NCBI GenBank assembly: GCA_030628305.1
Contig: DAOVRE010000127.1
Coordinates: forward strand, 1 to 5,533
Reading direction: 5' to 3'
Source of the DNA: Candidatus Heimdallarchaeota archaeon
GTDB taxonomy: Archaea; Asgardarchaeota; Heimdallarchaeia; Heimdallarchaeales; Heimdallarchaeaceae
DNA: 5,533 nt
A model generated the notes under the pieces. That model ran no database searches. It saw only the letters and a program-made list of their open reading frames with translations, and was not told the DNA's origin. Made by a program: the position numbers and the translations under genes. Each line of letters opens with the position of its first letter. Position 1 is the stretch's first letter. Shown piece after piece: positions 1 to 5,241 of the stretch.

Positions 1-361
1 AAAAGTTGTGATGTCTACTAAACTAAGTAAAGATACTTGGTCAATTAATATTGATTATTCTGATGAAGAGACAATAGAAAACTTCAGAAACCCAGATAAT
101 TGGTTCAAAGACTTTACTACTGAAACTTTGGTTGCAGAACTACGATTTAACAGAGAAACTGGGCTAGCAACATATATGCAATACACTTACAGCTGGCATA
201 GAATTCATGAGGTTGAAGGTTCGTTAGATAATGACGCTGAATCAGTTGATTTATTGATAGAAAGTACTCAGTTACCAACCAGTGCATCTTATGAATGGCC
301 GTTTGCTGTAGTAGGGTTAATAGTTTTTAGTATAGTAATGGTAAGAAGAAAAAGAAAATAA
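1..361 (+). CDS. C-terminal part of a membrane-anchored surface protein (5' end outside window)
   Basis: The frame is open back to the left edge (codons from base 2 read K-V-V-M-S), so the GTG at 8 and ATG at 11 are probably internal codons and the gene is 5'-truncated. About 119 residues are visible. The first 90 or so alternate polar and hydrophobic residues in beta-strand fashion (TWSINIDYS, LVAELRFNRETG, ESVDLLIES) and contain several Trp and Tyr, as in extracellular beta-rich domains. The phrase LRFNRETGLATYM resembles the strand-turn-strand repeats of many uncharacterised archaeal surface proteins. The end is a single hydrophobic helix (WPFAVVGLIVFSIVMV) followed by RRKRK, a classic stop-transfer anchor that puts the N-terminal part outside the cell. 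The solute-binding protein at 1670-3601 ends in the same style. No specific family is recognised. The gene is convergent with the EamA gene, 16 bases away. Confidence 0.75.
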   Translation, partial: KVVMSTKLSKDTWSINIDYSDEETIENFRNPDNWFKDFTTETLVAELRFNRETGLATYMQYTYSWHRIHEVEGSLDNDAESVDLLIESTQLPTSASYEWPFAVVGLIVFSIVMVRRKRK

Positions 362-371
362 CTTCTTCATC

Positions 372-386
372 CTTTTTTTATTTTTT
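372..386 (+). terminator. Oligo-T terminator of the left-edge gene
   Basis: Two T runs (7 and 6 T, split by one A) begin 11 bases after the stop codon of the surface-protein gene. Archaeal RNA polymerase terminates on such oligo-T tracts without needing a hairpin. The tract overlaps the stop codon of the convergent EamA gene, so the two 3' ends interlock. Reading the other way, the minus strand of 341-358 is also T-rich and could end the EamA transcript inside the neighbour's 3' end. Confidence 0.55.
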
Positions 387-1379
387 ACCATTAGATTGAA
401 GTTCTTTCTCAACTAAAGCAGCTTCTTCAGTTTTTTTAAACGGAAAGAGTTGAGTTTCATCACGTTTTGGTTTGAAAATTTGTAGCAACAACGCTGATAC
501 AGCAACAATGGCTACGCCAATCCACTCAAGAACTGATGGTCTTTCATTAAGAAAGATTAGAGCGAGAATAGCTATTTGCACTAGCATAGTATTATTGATT
601 ATTGAAATCTCAACAGCTTGAAGTTTCTGCATAACATTGTTCCATAAAGTGAATGCGAAAGCTGTATTTACAAAACTCAACCAAAGAATGTAACCAATCG
701 ATGTTAAAGACAATACTGGAATTCCCTCAATAATTATTCCGGACACTAGTAAAACAACTGATCCAATCAACATACTAATGGTTGTTACAACCAATGGACT
801 AAATTTTTGAGATTTATTAATAGCCCGTCCCATAATTGTCGACAAAGCATTTGCAACAAGTCCAACAATTGCAGCAATTAACCCAATTATACCCAGTATT
901 GATGTTTGAACTTCTACAAATGGATAAAAGTACATTAAAGCGCCAACAAGAGCAGTGAAAACAAAAAGAATTTGGGCTAGATTAGGCTTTTCTTTAACAA
1001 GGAAGATGGCTAGAATCAGAACCAATATGGGAGTAAAACTGAGAAGAAGGCTTACAGTAATTGTATCTTCAAGATAAAGAATAGCAACAAACAGGGCACC
1101 TTGTGTAAAGGTATAAAAAATAAGCCCGTATATTACCAATTTAATCCACCATCTCCGAGAAATAGTTTTTATCATTTTACGATTTTTGGGAGTAGATAGG
1201 ACAATTATTACTAGAATCAAAGAAGCGATAAAATAACGTAATCCAGCGAAGAAGAGTGGGGGAATAGATTCTAGACCGATCTTCATTATTGGCCAAGATG
1301 AAGACCATAGAATTGTCACAAAAAATGCTTGAAAAATGGAAAAAGCACGTGTTTTGACGATTTCCGAAATTGGCTTCAT
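378..1379 (-). CDS. EamA/DMT-family (RhaT/YdcZ-like) ten-helix transporter
   Basis: This is a complete polytopic membrane protein of 333 residues from the ATG at 1379. An in-frame GTG at 1391 would add four residues; the ATG is preferred because homology-like sequence starts well after it. Two EamA repeats of five helices each are visible. Repeat 1 has LWSSSWPIMKIG in helix 1 (about residues 15-35), PPLFFAGLRYF leading into helix 2, then FTPILVLILAIFLVKEKP, the helix 4-to-loop signature with its conserved Pro and Glu. Repeat 2 ends with the matching NNTMLVQIAILALIFLNERP, followed by a last helix and a charged tail of about 32 residues. The length is slightly above the usual 280-310 because of that tail. 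The family exports or imports small metabolites such as amino acids, nucleosides or amines by secondary transport in the cytoplasmic membrane; the substrate cannot be read from sequence. It is divergent from the solute-binding protein gene. Confidence 0.9.
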   Translation of the reverse strand: MKPISEIVKTRAFSIFQAFFVTILWSSSWPIMKIGLESIPPLFFAGLRYFIASLILVIIVLSTPKNRKMIKTISRRWWIKLVIYGLIFYTFTQGALFVAILYLEDTITVSLLLSFTPILVLILAIFLVKEKPNLAQILFVFTALVGALMYFYPFVEVQTSILGIIGLIAAIVGLVANALSTIMGRAINKSQKFSPLVVTTISMLIGSVVLLVSGIIIEGIPVLSLTSIGYILWLSFVNTAFAFTLWNNVMQKLQAVEISIINNTMLVQIAILALIFLNERPSVLEWIGVAIVAVSALLLQIFKPKRDETQLFPFKKTEEAALVEKELQSNGKK

Positions 1380-1405
1380 GCCTTGAATCACATCTTTAAT
1401 ACTAA

Positions 1406-1423
1406 CATCACAATAGTGTGATG
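1406..1423. promoter_or_regulatory. Perfect 7-4-7 palindrome upstream of the EamA gene (putative operator)
   Basis: CATCACA, a 4-base spacer ATAG, then TGTGATG: seven of seven arm positions pair. It starts 27 bases upstream of the EamA ATG and lies downstream of the TATA box at 1457-1464, about 10-30 bases past the predicted transcription start. A dimeric helix-turn-helix repressor bound there would block the polymerase. In RNA it could also form a short leader hairpin. The half-site ATCACA recurs at 1547-1552. The regulator is unknown. Confidence 0.5.
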
Positions 1424-1456
1424 GGTGTAGGAGGACACAATAAAGTTGAAAGGTAT

Positions 1457-1464
1457 TATATAAA
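1457..1464 (-). promoter_or_regulatory. TATA box (box A), probably for the EamA gene
   Basis: Read on the minus strand this is TTTATATA, a full match to the archaeal box A consensus. Transcription would be expected to start about 25 bases downstream, near 1434, giving a leader of about 55 bases before the EamA ATG. The element is nearly symmetric (TATATAA on the plus strand), so use in the other direction is possible. The adjacent upstream bases on the minus strand are not a strong BRE, which lowers confidence. Confidence 0.45.
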
Positions 1465-1627
1465 ATTAGTGAGTGAAGAAGAACAAGTAAAGAACCTAGT
1501 TTTAAACCAAGGAAAAGACAATTAATAAAAGAAGAGAGAGGGGAAAATCACACAATTATAAGGACAATTTACTGTGTGGGACAATACACAAACAGCATAA
1601 TAAGTGCAGTAACTAGTAAAAGATTGA

Positions 1628-1645
1628 AGCATTAGAGATAATGCT
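1628..1645 (+). promoter_or_regulatory. Perfect 7-4-7 inverted repeat upstream of the binding-protein gene (operator or leader hairpin)
   Basis: AGCATTA, spacer GAGA, then TAATGCT: all seven arm pairs match. It ends 24 bases before the TTG start and 12 bases before the ribosome binding site, and abuts the AT-rich CTATAATAAAA. If the promoter lies upstream (for example near the TATA-like CATAATAAG at 1596-1604) the repeat would be transcribed as a seven-pair hairpin closed by a GNRA-type GAGA tetraloop. If the promoter is the adjacent AT box, it acts as DNA and is a likely operator. The two cannot be separated by eye. Confidence 0.45.
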
Positions 1646-1657
1646 CTATAATAAAAT

Positions 1658-1663
1658 AGGTGG
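1658..1663 (+). promoter_or_regulatory. Ribosome binding site deciding the TTG start at 1670
   Basis: AGGTGG sits six bases before the TTG at 1670, good Shine-Dalgarno spacing. It supports an unusual TTG start codon, which places a proper signal peptide (MNKKVILFTVMILSS) at the N-terminus. The next in-frame ATG, at residue 11, would remove the positively charged end of that signal peptide. Confidence 0.65.
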
Positions 1664-1669
1664 AAAAAT

Positions 1670-3601
1670 TTGAATAAAAAAGTGATACTTTTTACAGTAA
1701 TGATCCTTTCTAGTTTAGCTGTAATGAGTGTATACAACGCAAATAACACTTATGCAGGAGTTCAGCCAATAGCTAATTTAGTTTGTAAAACTAATGGAGG
1801 CGGCGTACGACCTGATTATTGTTTGTATATTGCTCAATACCTAAGAGAGATAGGAATAGAAATAGAAGTTAGAGTCGAAGAATGGACAGTGTTCGTTGGA
1901 ACTTTGATGCTAACAAGAGACTTTGACATAGGTGTTGTCGGTTTATCAGGCGGTGGAGCCTCACCAGATATGGTTGACATTTATGGTGAAGACGGTTCAT
2001 TGAATGTTTTCGGTATGAATACAGAAATGCCATACGGTAATGAAAGCGAAAATATGATGATCGAAGGTGTCACCATAACTGATCTTGAACAAAGACAACA
2101 ACACTACTACGATTGGCAACAACTAGTTATGGACAAAATCGTTCCTATACTGCCTTTGTTCGCACCAAGATCATATGTAGTTACATGGTCAAACACAAAA
2201 GGTTATGATTCTCGTTGGGGAATTGTTGATTCCTTACCATACATCGAATACGATGGTTTACATGAAGGTCAAGAATCGTTAACTGAGTTCAGTATAGCAG
2301 ACGCTAATTGGAGAGATTTGAATCCACTACAAACAGATGATACATCCAGCTCTTTCATATTTGCCTTAATGGCTGAATCAATTGTTGGTTGGAGTCCTGA
2401 TTTGGCCCCACTCAAAACTTCTTTAGTTGAAGATTGGGAACAAATTGACGAATACCACTTTAAATTTAATATGAGAGACAATGTCTATTGGAACCCCTCA
2501 TACAATATAACTGGAAGAGATGTTAGTTCTGACCCACTTGATCCTGCTACCACCCCACTAATGGAAGGCCTAAAAGCCGGAGAAACTAGTGATGGTACAA
2601 ATCAACAGGTCACAGGCAAAGACGCGGTCTTTACCTATCTTGCATGGGCAAATTCCATAGTCAGTGAGAGTCCAACTTATCATAACTGGATTTCTAATGC
2701 ATATGTTGACCCAATAGATCCATTATCTTTCCACATTGAAATTGATGGTAACCCTGCTACTCCAGAACTTGAACAATACGTCGACTTTTGGGCAAGACTA
2801 CCTTGGGAGATTCTACCAGAATTCTTCTTGAATTCCTCCAGCACAGAGGTTACTTACACTTCTGGTGATGCAGAATGTACCGGTATATATGATGGAATTT
2901 TAGATACAGCACCATGGGTATATTACTCAACTTCCGCATTTGGTTGTGGAAAATACATGCTAGATTACTATATCAGAAGCTCAGTTACTGTCCTCCAAGC
3001 CAGTCCATACTGGATGGGCATAGGTGCCATTGACGGAACCGCACAAGATCTAGACATCGAAACATTCAATGTTCGTGTTATCCCTGATATTTCAGCTGAT
3101 TTAGCAGAATTCAAAGCAGGCAAATTAGACTGGACAAGTCTAACCGCCTTTTCATCTGAAAGAAAGCAAATGCAAGCAGATCCAAGATTTGATGTGCAAA
3201 GCTTTGTTGGTGCCTCAATGACTTTCATGTTCATAAACATGAGAAGACCTTTTATCGGTGGTGTAGACAATTTTGTATATCTTACCGAGATTGGAAAAGA
3301 GGAATATACAGTAGGAACAGCAGTTCGTAAAGCCATGTGTTACGCAGTAGACCGTGATGAAATTAACCAGGTTATTCATGATGGTGAGTATTTGCTCTCC
3401 CACAGTGTAATTTATCCATACACAGCTTACTACTACTACAACGACATTATCAAGTACAACCGCGACCTTGGTGCAGCTGTAGAATGGTTGGCCGCAGCGG
3501 GATACTTCCCAGAGGTTACTGACATTCCATTACCGTTCTTTGGTATTCTAGCTGCTATCGGTGCAGCAGCCTTTGTTGCATTATACCGAAAGAAGAAATA
3601 A
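1670..3601 (+). CDS. Membrane-anchored extracellular solute-binding protein, SBP_bac_5 (DppA/OppA-like), circularly permuted order
   Basis: This 643-residue protein should bind a peptide-like or other small ligand outside the cell for an ABC importer. Residues 1-29 are a signal peptide, probably cut near TYA. Residues 31-202 match what is normally the C-terminal part of SBP_bac_5: a helix and strand reading YLREIGIEIEVRVEEW (57-72), then FDIGVVGLSGG, then ERQ-type sequence and the helix ending DKIVPILPLF (155-164). Residues 203-330 match the usual N-terminus: LNPLQTDD, then LVEDWEQIDEYHFKFNMRD, then TGKDAVFTY (315-323). The usual middle follows, ending AVRKAMCYAVDRDEI (551-565) and YNRDLGAAVEWLAAAGY (596-612). 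Directly after comes a membrane helix (623-639) and RKKK. The folded part is about 590 residues, one domain's worth, so this is a permutation rather than a duplication. Cysteines at 39, 51, 403 and 426 may form disulfides. No permease or ATPase genes lie nearby. The family call is firm; the ligand is unknown. Confidence 0.9.
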   Translation: MNKKVILFTVMILSSLAVMSVYNANNTYAGVQPIANLVCKTNGGGVRPDYCLYIAQYLREIGIEIEVRVEEWTVFVGTLMLTRDFDIGVVGLSGGGASPDMVDIYGEDGSLNVFGMNTEMPYGNESENMMIEGVTITDLEQRQQHYYDWQQLVMDKIVPILPLFAPRSYVVTWSNTKGYDSRWGIVDSLPYIEYDGLHEGQESLTEFSIADANWRDLNPLQTDDTSSSFIFALMAESIVGWSPDLAPLKTSLVEDWEQIDEYHFKFNMRDNVYWNPSYNITGRDVSSDPLDPATTPLMEGLKAGETSDGTNQQVTGKDAVFTYLAWANSIVSESPTYHNWISNAYVDPIDPLSFHIEIDGNPATPELEQYVDFWARLPWEILPEFFLNSSSTEVTYTSGDAECTGIYDGILDTAPWVYYSTSAFGCGKYMLDYYIRSSVTVLQASPYWMGIGAIDGTAQDLDIETFNVRVIPDISADLAEFKAGKLDWTSLTAFSSERKQMQADPRFDVQSFVGASMTFMFINMRRPFIGGVDNFVYLTEIGKEEYTVGTAVRKAMCYAVDRDEINQVIHDGEYLLSHSVIYPYTAYYYYNDIIKYNRDLGAAVEWLAAAGYFPEVTDIPLPFFGILAAIGAAAFVALYRKKK

Positions 3602-3631
3602 TCTTTTTCTTCTCTTTTTCTTTTTCTATTT
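3602..3631 (+). terminator. Oligo-T terminator after the binding-protein gene
   Basis: Starting at the base after the stop codon, four runs of four or five T separated by single C or A bases make a strongly pyrimidine tract on the coding strand. There is no stem-loop before it, which is normal for archaeal termination. Confidence 0.55.
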
Positions 3632-3676
3632 ATCCTACCCATAATCTACATACTTCGAATATTCCCAAAGACAAGT

Positions 3677-3684
3677 CTTTTATT
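3677..3684 (+). promoter_or_regulatory. TATA-like box for the helical-protein gene
   Basis: CTTTTATT is centred about 30 bases upstream of the ATG at 3711, preceded by purine-rich AAAGACAAG that could act as a BRE. No Shine-Dalgarno sequence precedes the ATG. Together these fit a leaderless or nearly leaderless archaeal transcript starting close to 3707-3711. Confidence 0.4.
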
Positions 3685-3710
3685 CAAGTAGCTATATCAG
3701 ATATTCAATA

Positions 3711-4646
3711 ATGCAAGAAGATGCAGAAGCGGTTCTGGAGAGGCAAACTGTCATAGGCAAATTTCTAGACAGATTAAACTATCGTACACTTCGCCAGATA
3801 TATACAATAATGAACAATTTACTTAGTTCTATAGACCGTTTTCTAAGTTCGAATGAAGATAGTTTACACAATATGCGAACAGCTCTTCTATCATCTATGT
3901 CACTTCTTGCTAGAACGTTTTATCAAACATCTATTGTTGATTATCTACGGACGGGGGGGAAAATTGAACGAGAGTTCAAAGAGGAAATCGAAAGAGCTTA
4001 CTTGAAGGGAATGAATGAAAGGGAGCTTATTATTCAGAAGACAATAAATACCATGACCAGAGCAAATGAGTTATTCAGGATAAAAGAAGAAGTCAATAAT
4101 AGTTGGCAAAATCTCTATTATCGAACCTCACCAGAAATTAAAACAGAGCAAAACATCAGACAAAATCTATCTCTTGTTCTATCCAAACAAGATGAATACA
4201 ATAAAATATACAAAACCAACCTATCAAAATTAGAAGAATATCAGAATCAGAAAGACCTGATTAGTCAAGCTACTGATCTTTCTTACGAAGCGATAGATCT
4301 TGCTGACAAAGCTCAAATGACATTACACGAGCTATTAGACATCTGCATTAATCCTTTAGTCATGATTTTTGAGGATGAAATTAGTAGTGCAGAGAAAATT
4401 ATTGCACAAATACAAATTGGGGACAATAAATCAAAGGATAAATTAAGCGAAGATGAGATAGGGAAGTTGTGTGATGTGCTGTCTTGGGGGTTAGATGATA
4501 TTAACAACTATGATGAATTGACTATATTAGGAAAAGAATTAAGGAACGAATTTGCCTCTTTGTTATCTGATTTTTTGGTCTATCTTGTTGATATTGATCT
4601 CGGCATTCAAGAACTAGAATCATTCCAATTAGAACGTTCAGAATAG
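3711..4646 (+). CDS. Uncharacterised all-helical, coiled-coil-like cytoplasmic protein
   Basis: No family is recognised for this 311-residue protein. It has no signal peptide and no membrane helix. Nearly all of it reads as amphipathic helix. Residues 1-79 form a bundle-like segment with regular Leu/Ile/Met spacing (LRQIYTIMNNLLSSIDRFL, LLSSMSLLARTF). A loop RTGGK follows at 80-84. Residues 86-200 are highly charged and coiled-coil-like (FKEEIERAYLKGMNERELI, LSKLEEYQNQKDLISQ). The C-terminal third is acidic, with GKLCDVLSWGLDDINNYDEL. Glycine and proline are rare. Such composition suits a scaffold, chaperone-like or structural helper; no enzymatic motif is visible. The ATG lacks a Shine-Dalgarno and fits leaderless translation. 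The pterin gene starts 52 bases after its stop on the same strand, so the two may be co-transcribed. A run of seven G at 3953-3959, odd in this AT-rich gene, encodes part of the loop. Confidence 0.82.
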   Translation: MQEDAEAVLERQTVIGKFLDRLNYRTLRQIYTIMNNLLSSIDRFLSSNEDSLHNMRTALLSSMSLLARTFYQTSIVDYLRTGGKIEREFKEEIERAYLKGMNERELIIQKTINTMTRANELFRIKEEVNNSWQNLYYRTSPEIKTEQNIRQNLSLVLSKQDEYNKIYKTNLSKLEEYQNQKDLISQATDLSYEAIDLADKAQMTLHELLDICINPLVMIFEDEISSAEKIIAQIQIGDNKSKDKLSEDEIGKLCDVLSWGLDDINNYDELTILGKELRNEFASLLSDFLVYLVDIDLGIQELESFQLERSE

Positions 4647-4698
4647 AGATTGCTGTTTGAAGGAAGGATTTTTAATTCTAATAAATAATGAAGAATTA

Positions 4699-5187
4699 AT
4701 GAGTTACGATTTGTTTCTTAGCCGAGATTACATGATTTTTTCAAGTGCTCACTTTGTAGTAGGAGAGAAGTTTATCGAATCATTGCATGGGCATAATTAT
4801 AAAATCCTCATAAATATTTATGGAGATCAAGACGAGGAGAATATGATTCTAAATTTCTACGACATAAAGAAAGTACTCAAACCCATAGTTGATAGTTTGG
4901 ATCATAAGATCTTAATTCCAGAAGGTAGTAATCTACTTGAGATCACGGAATCAGGAGAACAAATAGTCATCAAGATACCTAGTTATAATAAAGAGTATGA
5001 GTTTCCCAAATCTGATGTTATGCTACTCCCGATTAAGAATACGACAGTAGAAGAAATAAGCCATTACTTAGCTGAGAAATTAATGTGGAACAATGAGATT
5101 AAAAAGGAAAATATTGATCAAGTTACTGTAACTGTTTTCGAGTATGAAGGACAAGGAGTAACATATGAACTGTTTCCTAGGTATTGA
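4699..5187 (+). CDS. ptpS: 6-pyruvoyl-tetrahydropterin synthase family protein, PTPS-III type (archaeal)
   Basis: Predicted to convert 7,8-dihydroneopterin to 6-hydroxymethyl-7,8-dihydropterin, the FolB-like step of archaeal pterin (folate or methanopterin) synthesis, in the cytoplasm. Numbering is from the ATG at 4699 (162 residues). Zinc ligands are His18 in FSSAHF and His30 and His32 in LHGHNY. The catalytic Cys of true PTPS/QueD is absent; Glu27 in ESLHGH gives the ExxHGH pattern that marks PTPS-III. LDH at 67-69 carries the Asp-His pair, NTTVEE is the usual T-x-E helix start, and VFEYEG near the end supplies the pterin-binding Glu. About 30 extra residues between LDH and NTTVE, including YEFPKSDVMLLPI, are typical of archaeal members. 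The canonical V-x-DF strand reads LNF here. A TTG at 4657, 14 codons upstream, is an alternative start; ATG is chosen because it gives the normal N-terminal length. The convergent neighbour is MptE, the next enzyme. Confidence 0.9.
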   Translation: MSYDLFLSRDYMIFSSAHFVVGEKFIESLHGHNYKILINIYGDQDEENMILNFYDIKKVLKPIVDSLDHKILIPEGSNLLEITESGEQIVIKIPSYNKEYEFPKSDVMLLPIKNTTVEEISHYLAEKLMWNNEIKKENIDQVTVTVFEYEGQGVTYELFPRY

Positions 5188-5200
5188 AAGCGTTATGAGA

Positions 5201-5224
5201 TTTTTTAGTAATGTTTTTTCTTTT
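5201..5224 (+). terminator. Oligo-T terminator after the PTPS gene
   Basis: A run of six T (5201-5206), then six T, C, and four T (5214-5224), lie 13 bases beyond the PTPS stop codon in the 54-base gap before the convergent MptE gene. They fit archaeal T-tract termination for the plus-strand transcript. The opposite strand of this gap is T-poor, so no terminator for MptE was seen here. Confidence 0.55.
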
Positions 5225-5241
5225 CTTCATGTAACCACAGT

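Larger units (their letters stand above)
1380..1669. other. Divergent intergenic control region
   Basis: This stretch of about 290 bases separates the minus-strand transporter from the plus-strand binding protein. It holds a TATA box, two perfect 7-4-7 inverted repeats and a ribosome binding site, listed separately. Also visible are an imperfect 18-base palindrome at 1495-1512 (7 of 9 pairs match), a 21-base all-purine run at 1527-1547, and a spaced inverted pair CACACA (1549-1554) and TGTGTG (1573-1578). ACAAT recurs three times at 1554-1585, twice preceded by GG. No convincing small ORF, tRNA or other structured RNA was seen. Confidence 0.7.

Noticed and set aside
1527..1547. 21-base all-purine tract as a possible triplex or special regulatory element
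   Set aside because: In a purine-biased AT-rich intergenic stretch it is not striking, and it has no mirror symmetry or partner.
1522..1749. Minus-strand ORF of 75 residues across the intergenic region and the start of the binding-protein gene
   Set aside because: It overlaps the signal-peptide coding region, has low-complexity Phe/Tyr/Ser-rich composition and no recognisable domain.
2269..2481. Minus-strand ORF of 70 residues
   Set aside because: It is antisense to the conserved LNPLQTDD to MRDN segment of the binding protein and has no supporting features.
2968..3403. Two overlapping minus-strand ORFs (122 and 62 residues) inside the binding-protein gene
   Set aside because: They lie antisense within clear SBP_bac_5 coding sequence and resemble no protein family.
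1670..3601. Two fused binding-protein genes (tandem duplication or assembly join)
   Set aside because: Each canonical segment is present only once and the total length fits one domain; a chimera of two partial copies remains formally possible but would not be expected to keep one complete set with both a signal peptide and an anchor.
3436..3642. Minus-strand ORF of 68 residues starting in the T-rich terminator
   Set aside because: Its Lys/Arg-rich start is only the complement of the T-tract, and the rest is antisense to the binding-protein C-terminus.
4313..4507. Minus-strand ORF of 64 residues inside the helical-protein gene
   Set aside because: Ser/Ile/Leu-rich antisense shadow with no ribosome site or family match.
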